A stretch of 64,000 bases of DNA, taken from positions 81,195 through 145,194 of IMG/VR virus record IMGVR_UViG_3300030328_002122; one strand, 5' to 3'. The notes under the pieces were generated by a model. The model searched no databases, was not told the origin of the DNA, and saw only the letters and a program-made list of their open reading frames with translations. The DNA comes from a virus. The number at the start of each line of letters is the position of its first letter. Positions within the stretch are counted from its first letter, which is position 1. The position numbers and the translations under genes were made by a program. Shown here one piece after another: positions 56,597-63,942 of this stretch.

Positions 56597-56839
56597 ATGA
56601 TAATTTCTAATTGGGATTCAGAGTGTTACATGGGTAGAGATTCGAGTGATTCGGAGTCTATCTATAACACTACAGAGATGCACACAGGGCCAGAGAATAA
56701 GAGAGTTTGTCCTTGTGATTCGTGTCCTCTTTCTCTCCAGTGTATGCAGAACATCACAGAATGTTCTGCATTTCGCAATTGGGCGAGTAAGGGTGATTAT
56801 AATGATAATGATTTAGGTAAGAGATTGAGAGGTTGTTAA
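56597..56839 (+). CDS. Small cysteine-cluster protein
   Basis: 80 residues. The conserved-looking core CPCDSCPLSLQCMQNITEC followed by SAFRNWASKGDY has four or five Cys suited to a metal or Fe-S site and is familiar from short marine phage proteins. Acidic, Ser-rich N-terminus. First gene of its operon. Function unknown. Confidence 0.65.
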   Translation: MIISNWDSECYMGRDSSDSESIYNTTEMHTGPENKRVCPCDSCPLSLQCMQNITECSAFRNWASKGDYNDNDLGKRLRGC

Positions 56840-57114
56840 TGACAAAAGAAACATCTATAGGAGAACTATTACAGTTTGATGAGGCGTTGAAGTCAGACTT
56901 GTTCATACAACAAGCAGAGAATAAGAAACTCTTTGACGAGATGTGTGATAAGAACGATTGGAAGATGCCTTTTAATTGTTCTATACCTACAGAGATGTAT
57001 GCGTCTTATAATGAGGCGTGCATCTGGTTTACTGGTGCAGAGTTAACTGTTATAAACGAATCAGGCGGTGTGTGCTTCTGTGAGTGTGAAGGATATTATA
57101 ACGCAATGGGTTGA
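56839..57114 (+). CDS. Hypothetical protein
   Basis: 91 residues from the ATG at 56839, which overlaps the previous stop. Cys are clustered at the end (GGVCFCECEGYY). Soluble, mixed helix and strand. The next promoter -35 begins over its stop codon. Function unknown. Confidence 0.55.
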   Translation: MTKETSIGELLQFDEALKSDLFIQQAENKKLFDEMCDKNDWKMPFNCSIPTEMYASYNEACIWFTGAELTVINESGGVCFCECEGYYNAMG

Positions 57115-57179
57115 CAAGCACACTATAATATGATATAATATGTGAACTGATTCGGGCCACCCCCTAAAACTGGGAGCCC
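57111..57179 (+). promoter_or_regulatory. Sigma70 promoter, TGATTCGG element and leader hairpin
   Basis: TTGACA at 57111-57116, 17-base spacer, TATAAT at 57134-57139, TGATTCGG at 57148-57155. A GC-rich hairpin (GGGC/GCCC and CCC/GGG, 57154-57179) follows at the start of a roughly 100-base leader before the ATG at 57251; it could protect the mRNA or control translation. Confidence 0.7.
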
Positions 57180-57250
57180 AATCGTAATCTATAAATGCAA
57201 TAAAGATACAGATAAATATTTCAAATTAAATATAAGCTTATGGTGGTTTT

Positions 57251-57460
57251 ATGAATTGTTGGCATTGTAATACAGAGTTAATATGGGGTGGAGATCATGA
57301 TGCAGATGAAGATGAGTTAGAGTTTTCTATCGTTACTAATCTCTCATGTCCGAATGAGCATTGCAGAGCTTCTGTCTTGGTCTATTTACCTAGAGATGAT
57401 ACAGAGGATATGCCTTGGACAGTTCAAGGTGAGGAGAGTCAATATGACACACAGAACTGA
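57251..57460 (+). CDS. Small zinc-ribbon protein
   Basis: 69 residues. CWHC (residues 3-6) and CPNEHC form a zinc ribbon. MNCWHCNTELIWGGDHDADE then FSIVTNLSCP is a conserved pattern in T4-like phages. Acidic C-terminus. It overlaps the phosphoribosyltransferase by 17 bases. Function unknown. Confidence 0.72.
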   Translation: MNCWHCNTELIWGGDHDADEDELEFSIVTNLSCPNEHCRASVLVYLPRDDTEDMPWTVQGEESQYDTQN

Positions 57461-57860
57461 AGCAAAACTATTTGAGTATGGCGACTTCATATCCCACTCT
57501 GGTAATACTCTTAAATTTAAGATAGAGTGTGATGCGTTTGATATTGATGATTGGAATACGATTGCAGATATGATTATGACATTCCAAGATGAACCATTTA
57601 GAACTGTCGAAGGTATTCCTAGAGGTGGTATTCCTCTTGCAGATGCGTTAAGGAGATATGCAACAGGCGATCCCTCTCATCAACCTATGATAGTTGATGA
57701 TGTATTTACTACAGGCAAATCATTCATAGATTACTTAGATGAACATTATTCAAATACATTGATGGCATGGGGTTATAAGTGGGTAGTCTTTGCACGAACA
57801 CCTATACATACAACACCAGCACATAAGTTAGGTGTCAAAGCGTTGTTTACCATGCCATGA
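57444..57860 (+). CDS. Phosphoribosyltransferase, orotate PRTase-like
   Basis: 138 residues from the ATG at 57444 (SD GAGGAGAG). The PRPP-binding motif is IVDDVFTTGKS (83-93), matching the VEDVxTTGGS type. FISHSGNTLKFKIECDAF resembles the substrate strand of PyrE and EGIPRGGIPLADALRR the following loop. Shorter than cellular PyrE (about 200), so it may be a minimal version or use another base. With the PyrD-like protein at 55376 it suggests phage-boosted UMP synthesis. Confidence 0.75.
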   Translation: MTHRTEAKLFEYGDFISHSGNTLKFKIECDAFDIDDWNTIADMIMTFQDEPFRTVEGIPRGGIPLADALRRYATGDPSHQPMIVDDVFTTGKSFIDYLDEHYSNTLMAWGYKWVVFARTPIHTTPAHKLGVKALFTMP

Positions 57861-58378
57861 AATATAAATCAAATATTTCAAAACCATTATTACTATTAGT
57901 CTTTCTCTTTGCAGTACAAGAAATGATTGCAAGAGAATCACATATGTATGAACTGATAGGGTTCATAGAAAACAATAGTGAATATTCTTACACAGGCACA
58001 CCCTTACCCACAGTAAAAGAAATGTCAAATAAGGCTATTTGTGATCAGTTCAAAATGCTTTACCCATGTGACATTGCAGGCTACTATGATTATCGTACCG
58101 ATCTTATTGTTATCGCAACAACACCTACGGGCGGTATGATTGAGGAAAACTTTTACGAAGTGGTATTAATCCATGAGTTAGTACATTACTTGCAGTATCA
58201 TCAAGGGTATTTTAATGTAGTGGAGTGCAAACAACAATTAGAAGCAGATGCGTTTCGTCTGCAAGACGAGTATATAGATCATATGGGATACGATCCAGCA
58301 AACAAAAACAATCCCCTCTTTGCTCTGATGGCAAGTATGTGTAGAGGTGATAACAGAGGTGGTCATGGGAGTATGTAA
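57857..58378 (+). CDS. Exported zinc metalloprotease
   Basis: 173 residues. An N-terminal hydrophobic segment (PLLLLVFLFAVQEMIA) acts as signal or anchor. The zinc motif is HELVHYLQYHQ (His106, Glu107, His110), with a likely third ligand Glu129 in QQLEADAFRLQ, a gluzincin-like pattern. Four Cys (ICDQF, YPCDIAG, VVECKQQ, SMCRGD) could form disulfides, supporting a periplasmic site. It may cleave envelope proteins or weaken the wall. Target unknown. Confidence 0.75.
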   Translation: MKYKSNISKPLLLLVFLFAVQEMIARESHMYELIGFIENNSEYSYTGTPLPTVKEMSNKAICDQFKMLYPCDIAGYYDYRTDLIVIATTPTGGMIEENFYEVVLIHELVHYLQYHQGYFNVVECKQQLEADAFRLQDEYIDHMGYDPANKNNPLFALMASMCRGDNRGGHGSM

Positions 58379-58724
58379 AAAAATGATTCAAAAAATCGGA
58401 AAATGGTTCGGAAGAGTTTGTATAAGTTGGAGTATCTTTGTGAATACTTTGTTTGGTGGAAAGAATAATCAAACTGTGAGTGCAAGACAGTACTTTAGAC
58501 AATTACAGAATAAATGGAATATTTGTTTTTTGATTAATGGTTTCTTCTGGTGGGAAGAAGATCATTGTAAAGACAGCTATAATAAATGGGAAGTGATTAA
58601 TAATGCCATGAAGTATTATGATGAATACAAAGAGAAGTATTCTGTTAATGCGTATGAGTTGGCAGAAGATTATACAGAGGACAAAGATCCTTTGCATGAT
58701 TATTATCGTTTGATGAGTCAGTAA
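58365..58724 (+). CDS. Hypothetical aromatic-rich protein
   Basis: About 119 residues from the ATG at 58365; ATGs at 58347 and 58383 are alternatives. Weakly hydrophobic N-terminal part (WFGRVCISWSIFVNTLFGG) and a Trp/Tyr/acidic C-terminal half (FFWWEEDHCKDSYNKWEVIN). It overlaps the metalloprotease stop. Function unknown. Confidence 0.55.
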   Translation: MGVCKKMIQKIGKWFGRVCISWSIFVNTLFGGKNNQTVSARQYFRQLQNKWNICFLINGFFWWEEDHCKDSYNKWEVINNAMKYYDEYKEKYSVNAYELAEDYTEDKDPLHDYYRLMSQ

Positions 58725-58727
58725 CTC

Positions 58728-58763
58728 TTGACATTGTTATCATAACATGGTATACTGATTCGT
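58728..58763 (+). promoter_or_regulatory. Sigma70 promoter with TGATTCGT at the start site
   Basis: TTGACA at 58728-58733, 17-base spacer ending ACATGG, TATACT at 58751-58756, TGATTCGT at 58756-58763, sharing the last base of the -10 box. Confidence 0.82.
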
Positions 58764-58792
58764 AGTTAACAATAGAGAAGAGTGTATATATT

Positions 58793-58975
58793 ATGAAACT
58801 TACTGATAAGCAATTTAAGGAAATTCAATCTAGAATGAATGAACTTATAGAAATCAAAAAAAATCTACCAGATTTAGTTAATGACTTAGGTTGGGAATTT
58901 GAAAGAATGACTAGCTCTGGTCAAGAAACCTTAAATAAAATATGCAAAATTATTGGTAATCCCCCTTTTAGTTGA
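58793..58975 (+). CDS. Small helical hypothetical protein
   Basis: 60 residues (MKLTDKQFKEIQSRMNELIE...), helical, single gene between two TGATTCGT promoters. Weak SD (AGAAGAG). Function unknown. Confidence 0.6.
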   Translation: MKLTDKQFKEIQSRMNELIEIKKNLPDLVNDLGWEFERMTSSGQETLNKICKIIGNPPFS

Positions 58976-58984
58976 AAAAAAGAC

Positions 58985-59020
58985 TTGACTTTGTTCTCAG
59001 AACATGGTATAGTGATTCGT
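58985..59020 (+). promoter_or_regulatory. Sigma70 promoter with TGATTCGT at the start site
   Basis: TTGACT at 58985-58990, 17-base spacer ending ACATGG, TATAGT at 59008-59013, TGATTCGT at 59013-59020. The leader is GA-rich (CGAGAGAAAGAGAGAG). Confidence 0.82.
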
Positions 59021-59045
59021 AAACGAGAGAAAGAGAGAGAAAATA

Positions 59046-59516
59046 ATGGCATATATTTCAACTGAAGATGTTAGACATATCCGAAACACTTTGAAAAAAG
59101 AACTTCCACAGTATAAATTTTCTGTGGTTCGTGATCATCATTCAAGTGTTTCTGTTTCTATTATGAAAGGCCCTGCCTTCAAAGATTGGAACTATAGGGA
59201 TAGGTGGACTAACGAAATTAAAGTTGGTTCTTTAAATGATGGTGAACATCACCAAATCAATCATCACTACACAGAAGAGTTCTACGGAAAAGAGAATGCA
59301 AAAATCTTAGATAAAATCTATAAGATTATGAAAGTTGCACCTTCTTTGAATGGTGGAAAAGAATGGTATGATGATTCAGATGCCATGACAGATTATTTTG
59401 ATACTGCATACTATATGCATATCGGAGTTGGTAAGTGGGATAAACCTTATGAGGTTGTTGACCATCAGTTGGATTCGTTGGTTGATGCGTGTAAAAATAG
59501 TTTGGAGGCTGCGTAA
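59046..59516 (+). CDS. Conserved-looking hypothetical protein
   Basis: 156 residues. A beta-containing N-terminal half (YKFSVVRDHHSSVSVSIMKG) and a middle with His (GEHHQINHHYTEEF), then AYYMHIGVGKWDKPYEV. It has the look of the LPD29-type phage domain with FxVRxxxxSxxxSI, though I cannot confirm that. Function unknown. Shares one base with the next gene. Confidence 0.65.
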   Translation: MAYISTEDVRHIRNTLKKELPQYKFSVVRDHHSSVSVSIMKGPAFKDWNYRDRWTNEIKVGSLNDGEHHQINHHYTEEFYGKENAKILDKIYKIMKVAPSLNGGKEWYDDSDAMTDYFDTAYYMHIGVGKWDKPYEVVDHQLDSLVDACKNSLEAA

Positions 59517-59824
59517 TGAATTTAGTACATGAGAAATTTAATAATTCTGATTTGAAGCTTCCTATTGAACAGAGAAACATTTATACAACAATGTTTCTGG
59601 ATTATGTATGGGGATTTTACAATCATGTTGATGGTGTCTATCCTATTGATGGGTTGACTAAAGATATGGTAGTCAAAGCAACTAACAAGTATTTAAATAG
59701 ATGTTTAGAAGAAAATAATACTTGCAATTGGGGTGATGGCGATTCCTTAGATAGAGAAAGGGTACGAGATATAATCCTTGACGATAATAATCTAGGACAT
59801 GAAGATTATTTTTCAAGATTTTAA
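59516..59824 (+). CDS. Hypothetical protein
   Basis: 102 residues (MNLVHEKFNNSDLKLPIEQR...), acidic, with a C-terminal segment CNWGDGDSLDRERVRDIILD. Translationally coupled to the previous gene (TAATG). Function unknown. Confidence 0.6.
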   Translation: MNLVHEKFNNSDLKLPIEQRNIYTTMFLDYVWGFYNHVDGVYPIDGLTKDMVVKATNKYLNRCLEENNTCNWGDGDSLDRERVRDIILDDNNLGHEDYFSRF

Positions 59825-59832
59825 TTATTTAC

Positions 59833-59861
59833 TTGACACAGAAAACGAATCAGTATATAAT
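59833..59861 (+). promoter_or_regulatory. Sigma70 promoter with CGAATCA element in the spacer
   Basis: TTGACA at 59833-59838, 17-base spacer with ACGAATCA at 59845-59852, TATAAT at 59856-59861, then a leader nearly identical to that at 32752 (ATAGGTATAGTTAACAAGAG). Confidence 0.85.
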
Positions 59862-59893
59862 ATAGGTATAGTTAACAAGAGAGAGAAAATATT

Positions 59894-60112
59894 ATGAAAG
59901 CACCATTACCAAAAGTTACAGTACAACCATTGTTTGATTTATTTTTAAATGACGATAAGTTTGTTACTTTTTCTACTGACACTATTAAAGGGTGTAAGAA
60001 AATGGCAAAGAAACTTGGAAAACCTTGCACTATCTATTCTGTTATTACTGATGGGTTAGGTAGGAGTAACTATATTCCAGTGTGGTCTACAACAAAGGGA
60101 GTATTATCATAG
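59894..60112 (+). CDS. Small hypothetical protein
   Basis: 72 residues (MKAPLPKVTVQPLFDLFLND...), with a basic middle (KGCKKMAKKLGKPCTIYSVI). SD AGAGAGAG. First of a four-gene unit. Function unknown. Confidence 0.6.
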   Translation: MKAPLPKVTVQPLFDLFLNDDKFVTFSTDTIKGCKKMAKKLGKPCTIYSVITDGLGRSNYIPVWSTTKGVLS

Positions 60113-60534
60113 TGAGTGATGTAAACGGAAATAGGGCAGGCAATAAAGTTTTAGATTGGTATGAATACGAGTCAGATGATTATTATATTCAAGATGATTT
60201 GTTTAGAATAAGTTGGGCTCTTCATGAGGGTTATAAAAACATTCATGAAAAACTAACGGATCTTGTTCCATGTGAGGGTGCAGTTCCACAAGGACGTTCT
60301 GTTAACAAGTGTCTTGAAAAGTTTAGAGTTGCACAAAATCTAATCTACGATTTATTTAATAATGGTCTTATGAATAGAAAATCTCATTTCAGACAGTTCT
60401 TTGGTTGGGCTCCTTATACTAGGTATAATATTAGTCAAAATGAATTTAATCGTTACAATTTAGAATTAGAACCTATCTATACAAAGATTATAATAGATGC
60501 GTACAAAGAACAGAAGAATTTAGGAACTATATAA
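60112..60534 (+). CDS. Hypothetical protein, GTG start
   Basis: 140 residues, from a GTG at 60112 that overlaps the previous TAG, giving coupled translation (VSDVNGNRAGNKVLDWYEYE). Aromatic and acidic start, helical middle, no motif recognised. Overlaps the next ATG by one base. Function unknown. Confidence 0.6.
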   Translation: MSDVNGNRAGNKVLDWYEYESDDYYIQDDLFRISWALHEGYKNIHEKLTDLVPCEGAVPQGRSVNKCLEKFRVAQNLIYDLFNNGLMNRKSHFRQFFGWAPYTRYNISQNEFNRYNLELEPIYTKIIIDAYKEQKNLGTI

Positions 60535-60767
60535 TGAAAAAGTATTTTGTAAAATATAAGTATAAATTTCCTTTAGATGCATGGGATAGGCCTGGTGGTC
60601 AATATAGTCTTGCAGACTTGCCTATTCGTAGTCATAAGGTATTAACCAGAGAGGGTATTATCCTTTCTAAAAATGATGAACATGATATGTTTAAAATTAA
60701 AGACTTACATGAGAGATTAATTACTGTGTGGGTTGATAAATCAGATGTGGAGATATTAAACCCATGA
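60534..60767 (+). CDS. Small hypothetical protein
   Basis: 77 residues, beta-rich (YFVKYKYKFPLDAWDRPGGQ, HERLITVWVDKSDVEIL), possibly an SH3-like barrel. Overlaps the next start by 4 bases. Function unknown. Confidence 0.55.
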   Translation: MKKYFVKYKYKFPLDAWDRPGGQYSLADLPIRSHKVLTREGIILSKNDEHDMFKIKDLHERLITVWVDKSDVEILNP

Positions 60768-61042
60768 AAAAATTATTATTAATAATAACTTTAATAACTA
60801 TAGGGTGTCATCCTGCTAACGCATTTGAATTGCGAATGAATAATCAAGATGCACTTAAACAACAAATGATTGGTTTGTTATTAAACCAACTCTTTAATGG
60901 CAATCAAATAAATGTTGGTAACAATAATATTAACAAGAATGTGATTGCAAATTGGGCTACCAACAAGCATGAGAAAATGTGTTGGATTTCTCAAAAGTAT
61001 AATTCTAATGGTACAATTGTAAACAAACTACAATGTGATTAA
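60764..61042 (+). CDS. Secreted small protein
   Basis: 92 residues with a signal peptide (MKKLLLIITLITIGCHPANA); cleavage after ANA or lipid attachment at Cys15 are both possible. The mature part is Asn/Gln-rich (NGNQINVGNNNINKNV) with two Cys (MCWISQ, LQCD). It ends the early-type operon. Function unknown. Confidence 0.6.
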   Translation: MKKLLLIITLITIGCHPANAFELRMNNQDALKQQMIGLLLNQLFNGNQINVGNNNINKNVIANWATNKHEKMCWISQKYNSNGTIVNKLQCD

Positions 61043-61072
61043 TTTTCCTTTCTTTCTTTCTTAACTAACTTT

Positions 61073-61101
61073 CCCTTTGCAGTATAAATACTTCAAAGGG
61101 A
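61073..61101 (+). promoter_or_regulatory. Terminator hairpin whose loop holds a late promoter
   Basis: CCCTTTG (61073-61079) pairs with CAAAGGG (61094-61100) and is followed by A and seven T, a Rho-independent terminator for the upstream operon. The 14-base loop contains TATAAATA (61083-61090), the late promoter for the gp5 gene. AAAGGG of the 3' arm also serves as SD for the ATG at 61109. Confidence 0.72.
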
Positions 61102-61108
61102 TTTTTTT

Positions 61109-62173
61109 ATGCATACACAAAAACTATCATATTTTTCTGGTAGAGATGGATTTCTCTGGTGGGTAGGTGTTGTAGAAGATCGTACAGATCCTATGTCGCT
61201 AGGAAGGGTACGAGTCAGAGTATTTGGTTATCATACATCAGATAAAACAAAACTTGCAACAGAAGATTTGCCTTGGGCGTTTTGTATTCAACCTTGTACA
61301 TCTGCTTCCGCTGGTGGCGTAGGAACTTCTCCTACGGGCCCGATAGAAGGAAGTTGGGTAATTGGTTTCTGGAGAGATCCAGACTTTCTACAAGAACCAA
61401 TGGTATTTGGAACGATACCTGGCTACATAGGGCCTAATGGTGCTCCTCAAGGTGGAGCTCCCTATGATTATTCACAAGATCAAAATCGTGAACCTGGCAC
61501 AATAAGTGAAAAAACAGTAATTGCAGATGGGGTTAAAACAGAATTTGATTTACCAGCGAGTTCTCAAGACTCCACAGTTCTAGTAACTAAAGATGGTGTG
61601 CCAGATAAAGCGACAAACGCACCACCCTCATCATATATGAATACCGAAGTTTCTACATCAGAATTTGCTGGTGCAAGAGTATATACTAAAAATGACTTTC
61701 CTTTATCTACTAGGGGTAGTAAAACTGCTAATGCTTTAAATAGATTATTACCATTCGTAAGAGATAGGATTGCAAAAGGAATTAATAATTTTATTCAATC
61801 CAATAGTGGTTGGGATATGAGTATAGGTTCTGGTTACAGAACAAATTCACAACAACAAGAATTGTATAACGATTGGTTAAGACGAAAGAAATATAAAGCT
61901 GCAAAACCTGGCTTCTCTTGGCATAACTTTGCGTGTGCAGTTGATATAACAATATTCAGAGCAGATGGTTCGTATGATGATGGAAGAAAAGGAGATAGTA
62001 ACTATACAGGCAGAGCTCGTTCTGCATTTAAATCTTTCAATATGCAAAATGGTATTCCGAATGATATGGGTCACTTTTATCCATCAGAGTTTCCAAAATA
62101 TCCACCAAAGGCTGTAAGGATAGGAAAAAAGTCTGTTACCAAATATGCGAAAGAAAGAGGAGTGTCAACTTAA
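61109..62173 (+). CDS. Baseplate spike N-terminal part: gp5-like OB domain plus M15 peptidase
   Basis: 354 residues. Residues 1-110 resemble the gp5 OB domain (FLWWVGVVEDRTDPMSLGRV, RVRVFGYH, GSWVIGFWRDPDFLQEPMVF). After a linker, residues about 215-345 form an M15 peptidase: SIGSGYRTNSQQQELY, SWHNFACAVDITIF with zinc His and Asp, and MGHFYPSEF with the third His. T4 gp5 carries a lysozyme here; this phage has a peptide-cleaving enzyme instead. It should sit on the gp27 hub and open peptidoglycan during entry. Overlaps the needle gene by one base. Confidence 0.82.
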   Translation: MHTQKLSYFSGRDGFLWWVGVVEDRTDPMSLGRVRVRVFGYHTSDKTKLATEDLPWAFCIQPCTSASAGGVGTSPTGPIEGSWVIGFWRDPDFLQEPMVFGTIPGYIGPNGAPQGGAPYDYSQDQNREPGTISEKTVIADGVKTEFDLPASSQDSTVLVTKDGVPDKATNAPPSSYMNTEVSTSEFAGARVYTKNDFPLSTRGSKTANALNRLLPFVRDRIAKGINNFIQSNSGWDMSIGSGYRTNSQQQELYNDWLRRKKYKAAKPGFSWHNFACAVDITIFRADGSYDDGRKGDSNYTGRARSAFKSFNMQNGIPNDMGHFYPSEFPKYPPKAVRIGKKSVTKYAKERGVST

Positions 62174-63942
62174 TGGCATATGAAATAGAAGATAGAAAAA
62201 TTAAATTTGATAAACCACCACCCAAAGGTACAGAAGTAAATCTAAAAGTTTCTACTCAACAATCACTTAATGGTTTTGCTGATCCTCGTTCTTTTTATCC
62301 TCGCAGAGTTAATGAAGTTGATACAAACAGACTTGCAGTAAATGACGCAACTAAACAACACCCTGTAGTTAATCTTAAAAGACAAAGAATAGATGATCTG
62401 GTAGGAGAACCAGAAACACAGTACGCATCAAAGTATCCATATAATCATGTAAAGGAAACGGAGTCTGGTCATATCGTAGAGTTTGATGATACGCCAGGCC
62501 ATGAACGTATACATGAATATCATAGGTCTGGTACTTTTTACGAAGTACATCCAGATGGTACAAAGGTTACAAAGATTATCGGTGATGATTATGAAATTGT
62601 ACATCAGAATAAAAAGTTAAGAGTAAGAGGAAACATTGAAGTCTATTGTGATGGTGATGCAGATTTATATGTGCGTGGTTCTTTGACAGGACAGGTAGAC
62701 GAGAATATAGATTTACACGCTGGTAAGAATATTAATATTCATGCTGGTAAGAACATGAGATTTTACGCAAATGACTCTATAGAGTTTACAGCACAGAAAG
62801 AACTAACAGCAACATCTGTATCAAAGATGACATTACAATCTCAAGCAGATGTGAATATTAATGCAGAGGGTAACTACCTTACCAATATAAAAGGAACAAG
62901 TGATATTATTTCAGATGGAAAAATTGCCATAAAATCTCCAAGTTCAATAATAATAAATGGAAATAGCACTATTGACATTCTTGGTGGTGGTAATATGAAC
63001 TTAGAAGGTAAAGAGATAAAATTAAATGGTGGTGCGTTTAGATCAAGTGTAGAAAAAGTAGAAGATACAAAATATAAAGACAGTTCTGGTGTAAATTTAT
63101 ATAGTGAAGGTAAAGAAGTTGACGCACCTGTAGAAGCTACAGTACTTGATGCAAAAGACCTAAGTGCATTAGCAGATGAACAATCTGTTTTTGGTGAAGA
63201 TGATATTCCAAAATCAGATGATGATATTAAATCTGATGTTGCTTCTGGAAATGCATTACCTTCCTCATCTTCAGATTATAGTTATAATTCTATTGATGGA
63301 AGTTATAGTTCTGAAAGTGCATCAAGACCATTGATATCAGTTCCATCAGTTCCAGACTTTCCTAGAGAACATGGATATTCAACTGGACAATCAGAATTAC
63401 TTTATACAGAAGCTGCAAAGGTTACATCAGTAACAAAGCCGTCTAAGATAATACTTCCAGATGATGGATCTATAGATTATAATATGTACATATCTTCCAA
63501 GTATAAACTTTCCAAACTTACACTTGCACCACCTGTAGGACAGAAAATAAACAAAGGTAAAGAAGAAGCAGAAAAGATTATTAATAAATTAAGAGTTCTT
63601 GCAGTTAATTGTTTAGATCCATTACTTGCAGAATATCCTAAACTAAGAATTAACATGGGATATTTTGAATCAAGACCAGGCACATCTTCTGCACATTCAT
63701 TAGGTGAAGCAGTTGACATACAAGTTGCAGATGCAAGTAAAGGAGAATACTTTGAGATTGCAATATGGATTAGAGAAAACTTACCACATGATTCTATCAT
63801 ACTACAATATAGAACTACTGGTTCTGGTATGCCTTGGATTCATCTTGGGTGTAAGGAGTCTGGTAATAGATCAGATATGATAACACAATACAATGGAAAA
63901 ACAACAACCGAATTAGGACAGATTGCACAGTATTATGCCTAA
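62173..63942 (+). CDS. Baseplate needle: gp5-like beta-helix with C-terminal M15-like domain
   Basis: 589 residues. The middle (about 140-290) has gp5/VgrG-type repeats of a triple-stranded beta-helix (YCDGDADLYVRGSLTGQVDE, IDLHAGKNINIHAGKNMRFY, INAEGNYLTNIKG). After a Ser/Asp-rich linker, residues about 440-589 carry a second peptidase-like domain with SSAHSLGEAVDIQV and MPWIHLGC, the HxxGxAxD and terminal His pattern of M15_3 peptidases. Together with the previous gene it replaces the single T4 gp5. Cell-puncturing role inferred. Confidence 0.8.
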   Translation: MAYEIEDRKIKFDKPPPKGTEVNLKVSTQQSLNGFADPRSFYPRRVNEVDTNRLAVNDATKQHPVVNLKRQRIDDLVGEPETQYASKYPYNHVKETESGHIVEFDDTPGHERIHEYHRSGTFYEVHPDGTKVTKIIGDDYEIVHQNKKLRVRGNIEVYCDGDADLYVRGSLTGQVDENIDLHAGKNINIHAGKNMRFYANDSIEFTAQKELTATSVSKMTLQSQADVNINAEGNYLTNIKGTSDIISDGKIAIKSPSSIIINGNSTIDILGGGNMNLEGKEIKLNGGAFRSSVEKVEDTKYKDSSGVNLYSEGKEVDAPVEATVLDAKDLSALADEQSVFGEDDIPKSDDDIKSDVASGNALPSSSSDYSYNSIDGSYSSESASRPLISVPSVPDFPREHGYSTGQSELLYTEAAKVTSVTKPSKIILPDDGSIDYNMYISSKYKLSKLTLAPPVGQKINKGKEEAEKIINKLRVLAVNCLDPLLAEYPKLRINMGYFESRPGTSSAHSLGEAVDIQVADASKGEYFEIAIWIRENLPHDSIILQYRTTGSGMPWIHLGCKESGNRSDMITQYNGKTTTELGQIAQYYA

